Source of the DNA: Deinococcus yavapaiensis KR-236
Lineage (GTDB): Bacteria; Deinococcota; Deinococci; Deinococcales; Deinococcaceae
Reading direction: 5' to 3'
NCBI RefSeq assembly: GCF_003217515.1
Contig: NZ_QJSX01000016.1
Coordinates: forward strand, 1-64,000
DNA length: 64,000 bases
In this document: piece by piece, positions 9,232 to 17,682 of the stretch
Layout of the letters: the number at the start of each line of letters is the position of its first letter
How positions within the stretch are numbered: the stretch's first letter is position 1
The notes under the pieces: generated by a model
Database searches by the model: none
Seen by the model: only the letters and a program-made list of their open reading frames with translations
What the model was told of the DNA's origin: nothing
Position numbers and translations under genes: made by a program

Positions 9232-10260
9232 TCAGGGCAGCGGCTTGCCGTTGAACGTCAAGGTTGCGAGGAGCTTCTTAGCGCGGTTCACCACTTCGCT
9301 TGCCAGTTCACCGTAGTACAACCTGGAGTGATACTGTTGCCCTTCGCTGAGCATCCACGCGATCAAGTCGCGCGTTGCTTTCGCTTGTGTTTCCGTGCGG
9401 CCTTCGTATCCTTGCTCGCGGCGCAGCAGCACGTAAATGTAGTTGCTGATCGGGTACGCGCGGGACACCTTCGCGTACGTGATGTTCGCCGTGCCGTCCG
9501 CGGACGTCTTCGAGCCTGCCGCTGCTTCGATACTGCTTTCCGTGGGTCGCACGAAGGTCCCGGCGGCGTTTTGGATGTTCCCGAAGGTCAAGCGGTCCTT
9601 GAGGGCGCGGGACAAGCCCATGTACCCGATGGCGCCGGGAATGGCTTGCACGGCCTTGGCGGATTTGTCTTCGCTGTCGGTCGAGGCGCCGGTCGGCCAG
9701 TCGACGATGACGCCGTCGCTGAGTCGCGCGTTCCACTCGCGGGAGACTTTCGTCAGGTAGTTCGTGAAGATGGCGCTGTACCCGGAGGGGTCGGAACGAT
9801 AGACGGGCGTGACCAGCAAGTTCGGGAGGGTCACGCCGCGGTTGAGGCGCGAGATGCGCTCGTCATTCCAGTATTTGATGCGGCCGAAGAAGATGTCGCT
9901 CAGTACTCGGCCGTTGAAGTTGAGGGGCCGCTCGAGGCCGGGAACGTTGTACGTAATGACGACGGCACTGAGCGCCACGGGAATGTGCACGACGTCCTCG
10001 GTGTCCTTGCCGATCTCGTTGTCATCCAGCGGGATGATGGCGGCAGCGAAGTCGACGCTGCGCGACACGATGGCTTTTTGCGCGGCGGGTGACGTTCCCG
10101 GTTCGAAGTTGACGGTCGCGTCGGTGGTTTTGGTGTACTCGTCGAACATCTTCGTGAAGAGACTGGTTGCTGCGGTGGTGGTGGCGCCTTTGAGGGTGAC
10201 GGCGGACGCGGTGGACGCGGTGAGTGTGAGCAGCAAGGTCACGGACAGGAATTTGAGCAT
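9232..10260 (-). CDS. pstS: Phosphate ABC transporter substrate-binding protein (PstS-type)
   Basis: Start at ATG 10260 with GGAG seven bases upstream; the 342-residue product has a signal peptide (MLKFLSVTLLLTLTASTASA) and the PstS fold. Supporting stretches are LKGATTTAATSLFTKMFDEY at the mature N-terminus, the GTSPAAQKAIVSRSVDFAA phosphate-pocket region, PVALSAVVITYNVPG, DIFFGRIKYWND, VYRSDPSGYSAIFTNYL and AIPGAIGYMG, all usual in PstS. It would bind inorganic phosphate outside the membrane for PstCAB. No permease or ATPase gene is in the window; it follows a binding-protein gene by 41 bp and is probably co-transcribed. The usual first phosphate-binding TGAGAS-like loop is altered to KGATTTA, which could mean altered specificity. 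Confidence 0.82.
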   Translation of the reverse strand: MLKFLSVTLLLTLTASTASAVTLKGATTTAATSLFTKMFDEYTKTTDATVNFEPGTSPAAQKAIVSRSVDFAAAIIPLDDNEIGKDTEDVVHIPVALSAVVITYNVPGLERPLNFNGRVLSDIFFGRIKYWNDERISRLNRGVTLPNLLVTPVYRSDPSGYSAIFTNYLTKVSREWNARLSDGVIVDWPTGASTDSEDKSAKAVQAIPGAIGYMGLSRALKDRLTFGNIQNAAGTFVRPTESSIEAAAGSKTSADGTANITYAKVSRAYPISNYIYVLLRREQGYEGRTETQAKATRDLIAWMLSEGQQYHSRLYYGELASEVVNRAKKLLATLTFNGKPLP

Positions 10261-10300
10261 GAGCAACTCCTTTTTGAAGTGGAATGAACGCGAGGTGTGG

Positions 10301-10969
10301 TCAACGCGCCGTGGAAAGCAACGCGGTCGTTTGGGTGTTGGAGGTGAAGCGGACGGTGCCGTACGGTGATGGCATCGAGGCTTTAAGGAGTGCTTGAGCA
10401 AGCGCCTTGGTGTTGTTGATGTCGGTGGTGCGTAGGGCGGTGGCCAGGGCGAGCAGGCCAAGGTACGCGCGGATGGCATGTTCCGAGTTGGCGTTCTTTC
10501 CGAGTTGCTTACGGAATTTGATCAAGGTGTCTTTCGCGGTGACGTTCAGGTCGGTGAGGCGAATGACGAAGGCTGAGGCGGTGCCGCCGCGTTGACCGTC
10601 GAGGAGGACGAGCGGTCGTTGCTGCTTCGAAGCGAATCGTGCCAAGGCGTTGCTTGAATCGCTCGTGTCGAAGGTGAGGATGAGCGGGACGTTCCGGCCG
10701 GCGAGGCTGTTCGCGGCGAGCACGGCGTATGCGGCATTCGAGATGTCGTCTTGCACCACGAGGGTGAGGGATTGATTGCCGAGCAACTTACGGCGCTTGA
10801 TTTCTGCGACGCCGGCGGCGTACCCGGCGAGTTGTTGAGCGCCGAGTGCGGCGTGACGACCGGTGATGGAGGTGATGACGCCGAGGTGTAACGGAGCGGC
10901 CACGCTGCCGGAGGAGAGGACGGCGGTGAGGAGGAGGGGCCAGCGAAGCAGGGAGCGTGGAGTGGGCAT
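10301..10969 (-). CDS. Type-I periplasmic-binding protein, internally shortened
   Basis: ATG at 10969 with AAGGAG upstream. The 222-residue product has a signal peptide and then LHLGVITSITGRHAALGAQQLAGYAAGV, the start of branched-chain amino-acid type (LivJ-like) binding proteins, followed by LTLVVQDDISNAAYAVLAANSLAGRNVPLIL. The last part (RAYLGLLALATALRTT, ALLKASMPSPYGTVRF) corresponds to the far C-terminus of the family. Members are normally 350-400 residues, so about 130-150 residues in the middle are missing, including much of the second lobe. The frame is unbroken, suggesting an in-frame deletion. It lies 41 bp upstream of pstS and probably shares its transcript. Function is doubtful. 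Confidence 0.6.
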   Translation of the reverse strand: MPTPRSLLRWPLLLTAVLSSGSVAAPLHLGVITSITGRHAALGAQQLAGYAAGVAEIKRRKLLGNQSLTLVVQDDISNAAYAVLAANSLAGRNVPLILTFDTSDSSNALARFASKQQRPLVLLDGQRGGTASAFVIRLTDLNVTAKDTLIKFRKQLGKNANSEHAIRAYLGLLALATALRTTDINNTKALAQALLKASMPSPYGTVRFTSNTQTTALLSTAR

Positions 10970-11028
10970 GATGGCTCCTTCGGGAGGCTTGGAGCCTGCC
11001 GGTGCAATGAGAGGGTGCATGGTGTTTT

Positions 11029-11045
11029 AGACCATTAGTTGGTCT
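11029..11045. promoter_or_regulatory. TetR-like palindrome upstream of the binding-protein genes
   Basis: AGACCA-N5-TGGTCT, flanked by further partial symmetry (TT on the left, GAA on the right), 60 bp upstream of the start at 10969. AGACC...GGTCT palindromes are typical operators of TetR-family repressors such as NemR. No such regulator gene is nearby. Confidence 0.45.
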
Positions 11046-11355
11046 GAAGTTGCCGTTCCGATGCGAAGCGTTGGTGTGCAGGCCCAGGTTGGCTTGTGCA
11101 TCGTGGCATCGTTTTTCTTACAATAATCTCACTTTAGTAAGCGAGGGAACGACCTGAAGTGAAAATAAATGTCGCTGCATTACAAGAGTTCCGCTTTGTA
11201 AGGCTTCATCCTTACAACGCGAAGCGTGCCTCGCTACTATCTGCGTTTTTATAATGTTTTGGAGCGAGATGACCTCTGTGATCGAACAAGGACGACTGCC
11301 AAGCACAGAGGCGCGACACGTACGGTCGTATCCCTATGCTTGCCCTTCGCTCCCA
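11046..11355. other. AT-rich intergenic region
   Basis: Clearly richer in A and T than its surroundings, with several CTTAC and GTAAG half-sites (for example 11117, 11133, 11210). Likely regulatory or laterally acquired; no gene recognised. Confidence 0.35.
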
Positions 11356-11600
11356 TCAGCGCGCGCCAGTTACGACGAGCGTGACCATCAACGCCATCGA
11401 GGGCGGCAAGCCACTCCACGCGATGATCGGCTCGGCAAGCATGGCGCCCACGACAAGGCACACCAACGTGACGAGTGCCAAGGCGATGAACGGAAGGGCG
11501 AGCAGCGTAGTCACAAAAGCTCGGGGCGCTCGGCGGCCGTGTCGATCAAGAGGCCGGTGATAACGGCGACGAGACCAAGCTGAGTCGTGGCTCGGTGCGT
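11356..11600 (-). pseudogene. Small membrane protein fragment
   Basis: Two hydrophobic segments, FVTTLLALPFIALALVTLV and PSMALMVTLVV, occur in one frame, while the likely preceding helix (LVAVITGLLIDTAAERP) is in another frame, pointing to a frameshift near 11520. The helices resemble those of the minus-strand frame at 14211 (LLIALPFAALLFVALVTF). Unknown function. Confidence 0.4.
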
Positions 11601-11815
11601 GTGGCGTTGGCGTGGTTGACAAGAACAGCGTGCCACGTGTCGCGTCCGAGGAGGCCGCGCGTGGCGTGGGCGACGTCCCAGCCGCGCGCGGTGAAGTAGA
11701 AGGTGTGCTGGTCTAAGTGGAAGTCGCGGGTGCCGCCGAGGGTCTTGCTGAGGTGTTCGCGTAGCCAGGAGGCGGCGCTCGCCACCTCCTGGGTGGTGGG
11801 GGCGGCGGTGTTCAC
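11546..11815 (-). CDS. Hypothetical protein, 89 residues
   Basis: GTG start at 11815 overlaps the stop of the preceding minus-strand frame (GTGA), which suggests translational coupling. The peptide (VASAASWLREHLSKTLGG, FYFTARGWDVAHATRGLLG, WHAVLVNHANA) has sensible amphipathic helices. The end is uncertain because the next helix-coding frame is offset. No family recognised. Confidence 0.4.
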   Translation of the reverse strand: MNTAAPTTQEVASAASWLREHLSKTLGGTRDFHLDQHTFYFTARGWDVAHATRGLLGRDTWHAVLVNHANATRTEPRLSLVSSPLSPAS

Positions 11816-11930
11816 GCGGTAACGCCGAAGAGGAGGGCCATGCGCAGGGCGTGCGTTTCGTCGTGCGTGACGTGGAAGGTGACCTCACGGGCCTGCCCTT
11901 GGACGCCGCCACGGTGGTGTCTTAGTTGAC
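11812..11930 (-). pseudogene. Tail of a small protein ending MALLFGVTA
   Basis: A short frame reading EVTFHVTHDETHALRMALLFGVTA then stop. Almost the same ending (THAEAHAIGMALLFGVTA) occurs on the same strand at 14432. No start codon is visible, so this is likely a remnant of a duplicated small gene. Confidence 0.4.
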
Positions 11931-11940
11931 GAAGTCAGCG

Positions 11941-12442
11941 AAGTGCCCCTCTGTCACCTTCGGGTGGGGGAGGAGCACGCATATCGACGAATACAGGTTG
12001 TGAGGTTCATAGTTTGAGGGCGCTGCATTTCTCGAACGTCAAGAATTCGCCTGTCGAACTTCATTTTGTGAGAAAGAGGTAGGCGTAAGGTGACGCAGCA
12101 TTTCACCAAATGAATTGAATCCTCTGCTCACGACCCTAACAATAAGACGTCTCAAGCGGTCAATCACACAACCCACCTCATGGATGGAACGGGCAAGGCA
12201 CCGAGCGTTCAAGAGGAAGGCCCACCGCTCGCACCACCCATCAAACCTTAAAAACCACGATGCCCTTCGGGGCATCGTGGACCCCAGCCACCGTGAACGC
12301 AGATCCGCCAGCAAGCAACCCTGCGTTCACAACCCGAGGCGCCTTCAATGTACCGTACGACCCAATTACGGTTCGTAGCGAAGGCACCTCCAACCAACCC
12401 GATGCTATGCATCGGCGTCTCGAAGGTATGGAGGAGCAACGC
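11941..12442. other. Intergenic region before the anchor-L lipoprotein
   Basis: Apart from the hairpin at 12255-12280 I see no coding or RNA feature. The stretch 11990-12130 is AT-rich and could contain the promoter of the gene at 12443. Confidence 0.4.
12255..12280 (-). terminator. Perfect 11-bp hairpin
   Basis: Arms 12255-12265 and 12270-12280 with a TTCG loop read on the plus strand. An A-run at 12250-12254 makes it an intrinsic-terminator shape for leftward transcription, yet no leftward gene lies to its right. On the plus strand it sits in the leader of the gene at 12443. Confidence 0.45.
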
Positions 12443-13897
12443 ATGCACTCACAACGCACCCTCACCCGCGCCTCGGCCACCGCCGTCCTCTCGACCCTCT
12501 TGCTGATGGCCTGCAGCCAAGCCCCAAACGCGCCCGCAGGACGAACACGCCTTCCAGAAGCCTCCTCTCCTCGTCCAAACCTTCAAGCACTGAGCGTGGG
12601 CGCCTTTGTGACAAGCGACCTCACAACACCAGGAAACAGCCCCACTGTCCTGGCTCAAACGCTCGTCGGTTCCGGTGTCACCATCTCGAGCGCGTCCTTC
12701 ACCGGTGCTCCGCAAGCAGGCGGTTCATTTATGGGCGGCCTTGGCATCATTGACTTTGGCGCTGGCGTGGTCCTCAGCTCCGGAAACATTGCGGACATTC
12801 GAGGCCCGAACGACTCCGGCAGTGTCACGACCGCTTACGGAAACCCAGGAGACATCGACCTCGCCAACTTGAGCGGCGTGAACACCACGGATGCCGCGCG
12901 GTTGGACTTCCAATTCACCCCAGACGCGGACACGGTGTACTTCAGCTACGTCTTCTCCTCCGAAGAGTACGACGAGTTTGTCGGAAGTCAATTCAATGAC
13001 GTCTTCGCGTTCTACGTGAACGGGCAGAACTGCGCGACCATCGGAAGTCCAGCGGTGCCCGTCACCGTGAACACCGTCAATCAAGGAACGAACTCGTCGT
13101 TGTACGTCAAGAACAACAATCCGGCGATGCTCAACACCCAAATGGACGGCTTGACCGTGACCCTCACGTGCGAAGCTCCTGTGAACAAGAACACGCTCAA
13201 CACCTTGTCCTTGCGAATCGCGGATGGCTCCGACTATTCCTTGGACTCAGCCGTGATGATCAAAGCGGGCAGCTTCTCCACCACCCCACCAGCGGGCGAC
13301 ACAACCCCACCGACCATCACCATCACGACGCCGACGGCCGGAGCGCAGTACACGCTGGGGCAATTTGTCCTCGCCGCGTTCACCTGCACGGACGAAGCGG
13401 GCGGCTCGGGCGTGGCGAGTTGCGTGGGCAGCACCGCGAACGGCGCCGCCCTCAACACAGCCACGATCGGCCCGAAGACGTTGAAGGTGAACGCCGCCGA
13501 CACGTCAGGCAACACCGCGTCGAAGTCCGCGAATTACTCGGTGGTCTACCCGTTCACGGGCTTCTTCCAACCGGTCGATAACCTCCCGGCGGTGAATACC
13601 GTGAAGGCTGGCAGCTCGATTCCCGTGAAGTTCAGCTTGGGCGGCAATCAAGGCTTGAACATCTTCGCGCCGAACTTCCCGACGTCCACACAAATGACGT
13701 GTGACGCGAGCGCCATCATCGACCCGATCGAGGAAACCGTGACTGCCGGAGGAAGCAGCCTTTCGTACGACGCCGTGACAAATCAGTACGTGTACGTATG
13801 GAAGACGGACAAGGCATGGGCGAACACCTGCCGGAAGTTGATGGTGAAGTTTGCGGATGGAACGGAGCGCGTGGCGCACTTCCGCTTCAGCCGCTAA
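12443..13897 (+). CDS. Choice-of-anchor-L lipoprotein with Ig-like and PxKF domains
   Basis: Start at ATG 12443 after GGAGGAG. The 484-residue product starts with a lipoprotein signal (ATAVLSTLLLMACSQ). Residues ~45-280 match the choice-of-anchor L domain: DLTTPGNSPTVLAQTLVGSG, GVVLSSGNIADIRGPN, TVYFSYVFSSEEYDEFV, DVFAFYVNGQNCATI and SLRIADGSDYSLDSAV. A linker with TPPTITITTPT leads into an Ig-like repeat with a Cys pair (FTCTDEAGGSGVASCVG). The last ~110 residues form a PxKF domain (FFQPVDNLPAVNTVKAGSSIPVKFSLGG). The protein is exported and probably surface-attached, perhaps in adhesion or envelope structure. It is monocistronic and flanked by two related decaying gene clusters. Confidence 0.85.
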   Translation: MHSQRTLTRASATAVLSTLLLMACSQAPNAPAGRTRLPEASSPRPNLQALSVGAFVTSDLTTPGNSPTVLAQTLVGSGVTISSASFTGAPQAGGSFMGGLGIIDFGAGVVLSSGNIADIRGPNDSGSVTTAYGNPGDIDLANLSGVNTTDAARLDFQFTPDADTVYFSYVFSSEEYDEFVGSQFNDVFAFYVNGQNCATIGSPAVPVTVNTVNQGTNSSLYVKNNNPAMLNTQMDGLTVTLTCEAPVNKNTLNTLSLRIADGSDYSLDSAVMIKAGSFSTTPPAGDTTPPTITITTPTAGAQYTLGQFVLAAFTCTDEAGGSGVASCVGSTANGAALNTATIGPKTLKVNAADTSGNTASKSANYSVVYPFTGFFQPVDNLPAVNTVKAGSSIPVKFSLGGNQGLNIFAPNFPTSTQMTCDASAIIDPIEETVTAGGSSLSYDAVTNQYVYVWKTDKAWANTCRKLMVKFADGTERVAHFRFSR

Positions 13898-14052
13898 CGC
13901 CGAGCTGCAGGGTTGCTTCTTGAGCGCGCGATCGGGAAGGTTACGGTGCGTCGCTCTCCAGAGCAAGACAGCGTGCGCCCCTCTCTCACTTTCGGGTGGG
14001 GAAGGGGCGTTTTCTTCGTTGCTTCGCGGTCGTCGGCTGGTACGCCGCGGAC

Positions 14053-14442
14053 ATGCTTCGACCTTGGCTTGTCTTGCTGAGGGTGATCGTCGCGTCGATC
14101 ACGCCGATGGTCGTGTTGTGGCTTGTGGTGCGTCCTTGGTCAAGGTTCGCGTTTGGCGTGCTGATGGTGTGCTATGGCGCGGGGATCGTGTGGTTCGGCT
14201 TGACCATGCGTCAGTCGAACAAGGAGGCGCGTTGCATGCCGCGCGTTTCGAGCCAGGCGAGCATGACCAGGAGGGCGACGGCGGGTGCGGATGCACTCCA
14301 CACGACGTTGAAGGTGAAGGTCACGAGGGCAACGAAGAGCAGCGCGGCGAACGGCAAGGCGATCAGAAGTCGATGCATTCGGCCTCTCAGCATGAAGCGT
14401 TCAGACGAACGCTTCATGGCGTCAAGTGAGTTCAGGCGGTGA
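14053..14442 (+). CDS. Possible two-helix membrane protein
   Basis: From ATG 14053 the frame encodes MLRPWLVLLRVIVASITPMV followed by VVRPWSRFAFGVLMVCYGAGIVW, two convincing membrane helices, then a basic tail. The tail overlaps an opposite-strand membrane frame at 14211-14417, so only one of the two may be real beyond 14211. No family recognised. Confidence 0.35.
   Translation: MLRPWLVLLRVIVASITPMVVLWLVVRPWSRFAFGVLMVCYGAGIVWFGLTMRQSNKEARCMPRVSSQASMTRRATAGADALHTTLKVKVTRATKSSAANGKAIRSRCIRPLSMKRSDERFMASSEFRR
14211..14417 (-). CDS. Small membrane protein
   Basis: 68 residues from ATG 14417 with two hydrophobic stretches (LLIALPFAALLFVALVTFTF, APAVALLVMLAWL). These resemble the helices of the fragment at 11356, and both lie downstream of a frame ending MALLFGVTA, which suggests a duplicated small operon. 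No family recognised. Confidence 0.4.
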   Translation of the reverse strand: MKRSSERFMLRGRMHRLLIALPFAALLFVALVTFTFNVVWSASAPAVALLVMLAWLETRGMQRASLFD

Positions 14443-14570
14443 CGCCGAAGAGGAGGGCCATGCCAATGGCGTGCGCTTCGGCGTGCGTGAGGTCGCGCAA
14501 GTCATCGATGGAACGGTTGGCGAAGGCGGAGTGGTGGGCGATCGTGTGCTGCCCGAGGAGTGAAATCCTT
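14432..14570 (-). pseudogene. Second copy of the MALLFGVTA-ending protein, 5' end missing
   Basis: The frame reads ISLLGQHTIAHHSAFANRS, then IDDLRDLTHAEAHAIGMALLFGVTA and stop. It is more complete than the copy at 11812 but I find no start codon before the upstream stop. Likely truncated. Confidence 0.4.
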
Positions 14571-14710
14571 GCTGGAACACGAAGACGTGCCGGTGGTGAA
14601 CGTCCTCCTTCTACTCGTGCGCCGAGAGGAATGGAAGCCGTTCAAGAACGCCCGCCTCCAATGTTAAGTCTTTATGAACATCTATAAAGGAAGTTTGGTA
14701 GCATCGTCGT

Positions 14711-17392
14711 ATGGCGGACGCCTACGCAGCCAGCAACTCGGATCAATTCGAGGCCAACCGCGAATTGCAACGCCTGGCGGCGCTGCGCGCCCTTCCCTTC
14801 CTCCAACCCTCCTCGACTGCCCTCCTGGACGCCCTCACCCGAAGCTTGGCTGGCGTTCTCAAGGCGCCCATGGCGTGCGTAAATCTACGCGACGATCAAC
14901 GACACGTTCTCGTATCAAAGCACGGACGTTCACTCACCGAACGTGACCGACCGACAAACGCGGCGTTGCGTCAACACCTTCTCGAACGCGCGAGCGACGA
15001 GCCGCTGGTGATTCTCGACGCGCTTCGAGATGCTCGCTTCACCAACGACCCGTTCGTACAAGGCCCCCCGCACATCCGCTTCTTCGTCAGCATCCCCCTC
15101 GTCACGCCCGAAGATGCCAGCCTCGGCAGTCTGTGCGTGTACGACACGAAACCGAGAACGCGATTCACTTCTGAGGAAGAAGCCGTGTTACGTGACTTCA
15201 CCGCGCTCGTGATGCACGAGTTGCAACGACACCGTGACGACACGGAACGCCGTCGCCTCACCCGAGCGCTGCTCGACCGCAAGATGCACCTCAGGTTCGC
15301 GCTGGAAGGCGCCGGCATGATCGCATGGAAGCTCGACCTTCACTCCACGCTGCTCACCATCGAAATTCACGGCCAAACGCACGTGTGGCCCGCGTCCGAA
15401 ACCATACCGCTGCACAGCTTCCTTCCTTGGGTACATGTGGATGACCACGCGGTCGTCTCACAACTCGTGTCGACGTTGCGTGACCACCTTCCGACCGACC
15501 CGACCGTCGACATCGTCCTTCGCGTGCAGCACCCGAGCGGTTCCAAGCGTCACGTGGCCGTTCGGGGCCGTCGGCATGCCGATGGCCATAGCGTGCTCGG
15601 CGTCGCCTTCGACTTCACCGAGCAGTACGCTGCCAGCAACACCCTTCGTGATCGTGACGAGATGCTCACCCGAGTGTTACGTGGTGTGCGCGATGCCGTT
15701 TACCTGCAAGATGCCAACGGCACGTACATCTTCGTGAACGACACGGCGGCGGCCGCCATCGGCCAGCCCGTAGAGAACATCCTCGGTCGCACGTACTGGG
15801 AGTTGTTCGACCTTGACACGGCCCGCGCGTTTGAACGAGTGACCGCACGAGCCCGCAAAGCCGCGGACGTCACGACCATCGAAGAGCAATGGCTTGTCGA
15901 TGGCGCCCTTCGGAACTTCCGAACGACGCTCACCCCGTTTCCACTGCCATCCGGAGGCCAAGGCATCCTCGGCGTGGCACGTGACGTGACACAGGAGCGG
16001 CGGGTGGAACGTGCGCTTCGGAAAAACAATGAACTGCTGGCTCAGCAAGTGCAAGAACGCACGCGGCGGTTGGAACATCACCTGCAGCAAGCGCAGCATG
16101 ACGCGTTCCATGACGCGTTGACAGGCTTGGCCAATCGCGCGTTGCTGCTCGATCGTTTAGATCACAGCGTCAAGCTTCACATCGACCGGGCCAATCACCG
16201 CTTCGCCGTGTTGACAATCAACATCGTACGCTTCAAGCGTATTGTCGAGACGTACGGATCGACGAGCGGGGACGCGTTGTTGTTGCAAGTCGCGCATCGA
16301 CTTCGACGAGAGGCATCCAGGTCGAACACCATTGCCCGAATGGGCGGCGATGAGTTCGTGGTCGTCGCGGAGAACTTGTGTAGCCCTGAGGAAGTGCAAA
16401 CGTTCGCGCAACAGTTGTTGCGCGCCCTCACGCAACCGTACAAACTCGCGGGCCGCGATGTTCGCGTCGATGTCCGCATGGGTGTCACCGTCTGCTTGCA
16501 CGAGTACAAGAATGCGCCTGATGTCCTCGCGGATGCGGCGTTGGCTTTACAAATGGCGCGTGAACATCCAGCGAGTCCGGTCGTGTTCTACCATCCCGAC
16601 CACAAAGGTCAAGTTGCGGAGCGTGCGCAACTCACGCGTGACGTGCTCAGCGCGCTCGACCGTCGAGAGTTCGAAGTGTATTTTCAACCTATCCTCGACG
16701 CGCACACCAACAGCATCATCGCCTTCGAGGCGTTGGCGCGTTGGCGGCACCCGACGCGCGGCGTGCTCACCCCCGACGTCTTCTTGGAGGTGCTTCGTGA
16801 AACGCGGCGTCTCGCCGAATTCGATCGTTTCATCGTGAACGAAGCGTGTCGGCACGCCGCGAAGTGGACCGCGCCCACCGCAAGCGCTCCGAGTGTGAGC
16901 GTGAACTGCTCGCTTGAAATGCTGCGTTCGCACGAAGTCACTTCGTTCGTGCAATCGACGCTCCTTCACTATTCGCTGCCACCCGAGCGCTTGTGGCTGG
17001 AAGTCGTCGAGGAAGCCTTTGACGACGTGACGACCGCGGTAGCGAGTGAACTGCGAGCCCTGGGGTGTGAAGTCCTGCTCGACAATTTCGGCATGGGCCG
17101 CTCGTCATTGTCACGATTGAGTCGCCTGCCGGTGACGAGAGTCAAGGTGGACCGTTCGCTCATGCTGAACTTGGGGTGCGACGAGAAGCAAGGCAGGCGT
17201 GTCTTGCACGCCGTCGTTGAATTGTGCCGAACCTTGGGATTCCAGGTGATTATGGAAGGTGTTGCAACGCCCGCGAATCGTGCGTTGGTCCAAGCGTTGC
17301 AAGTGAATGCTTGGCAAGGATTCGTGCATTCGCGACCCATGCAAGGTCGGTACGTGTCCCGACTCTTGCGGCGAGGTCACACGAACACGTAA
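14711..17392 (+). CDS. GAF-PAS-PAS-GGDEF-EAL cyclic-di-GMP signalling protein
   Basis: 893 residues with no signal peptide or membrane segment, so cytosolic. Order: GAF-like domain ~25-180 (DALRDARFTNDPFV, IRFFVSIPLVTPEDASLGSLCVYD); PAS-like ~195-310; PAS ~325-440 (DAVYLQDANGTYIFVNDTAAAAIG); short coiled coil ~440-475; GGDEF ~478-635 with intact GGDEF at 545-549; EAL ~645-890 with E673 of EAL. The inhibitory RxxD site before GGDEF is degenerate. In EAL the normal DDFG motif reads D791-N792-F-G, which removes one conserved metal-site Asp, and QGY-x-F-x-x-P reads QGFVHSRP. It probably makes c-di-GMP and may not degrade it. TAGCAT at 14699-14704 lies just before the ATG, suggesting a leaderless transcript. 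A GTPase/roadblock cassette follows. Confidence 0.9.
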   Translation: MADAYAASNSDQFEANRELQRLAALRALPFLQPSSTALLDALTRSLAGVLKAPMACVNLRDDQRHVLVSKHGRSLTERDRPTNAALRQHLLERASDEPLVILDALRDARFTNDPFVQGPPHIRFFVSIPLVTPEDASLGSLCVYDTKPRTRFTSEEEAVLRDFTALVMHELQRHRDDTERRRLTRALLDRKMHLRFALEGAGMIAWKLDLHSTLLTIEIHGQTHVWPASETIPLHSFLPWVHVDDHAVVSQLVSTLRDHLPTDPTVDIVLRVQHPSGSKRHVAVRGRRHADGHSVLGVAFDFTEQYAASNTLRDRDEMLTRVLRGVRDAVYLQDANGTYIFVNDTAAAAIGQPVENILGRTYWELFDLDTARAFERVTARARKAADVTTIEEQWLVDGALRNFRTTLTPFPLPSGGQGILGVARDVTQERRVERALRKNNELLAQQVQERTRRLEHHLQQAQHDAFHDALTGLANRALLLDRLDHSVKLHIDRANHRFAVLTINIVRFKRIVETYGSTSGDALLLQVAHRLRREASRSNTIARMGGDEFVVVAENLCSPEEVQTFAQQLLRALTQPYKLAGRDVRVDVRMGVTVCLHEYKNAPDVLADAALALQMAREHPASPVVFYHPDHKGQVAERAQLTRDVLSALDRREFEVYFQPILDAHTNSIIAFEALARWRHPTRGVLTPDVFLEVLRETRRLAEFDRFIVNEACRHAAKWTAPTASAPSVSVNCSLEMLRSHEVTSFVQSTLLHYSLPPERLWLEVVEEAFDDVTTAVASELRALGCEVLLDNFGMGRSSLSRLSRLPVTRVKVDRSLMLNLGCDEKQGRRVLHAVVELCRTLGFQVIMEGVATPANRALVQALQVNAWQGFVHSRPMQGRYVSRLLRRGHTNT

Positions 17393-17682
17393 CGCGTCCG
17401 CTTCGCGTTCACGGCTCGCACGGTACAGGCGCGGTGACCACCGACCGCCACACTTCATCTTCCCTTTAGGTTATGAAGCTAAGCGCGACCCGCGCGGCCG
17501 AGTTGCGCGGTGTGCCCAACGCGTTCACGCCGTTCATGAACATCACCCACCCGGCGACGCTCACTGCGAAACAGACGAAGTATGAGAGCTTCTTCGAAAC
17601 GTAAGAGCGTTGTGAAGTTTCCTGCGTACCGTGAGGACCAAGAGGGGCCGAGCTCCATCCCCTCCCCGCCGAAAGGAACGCC

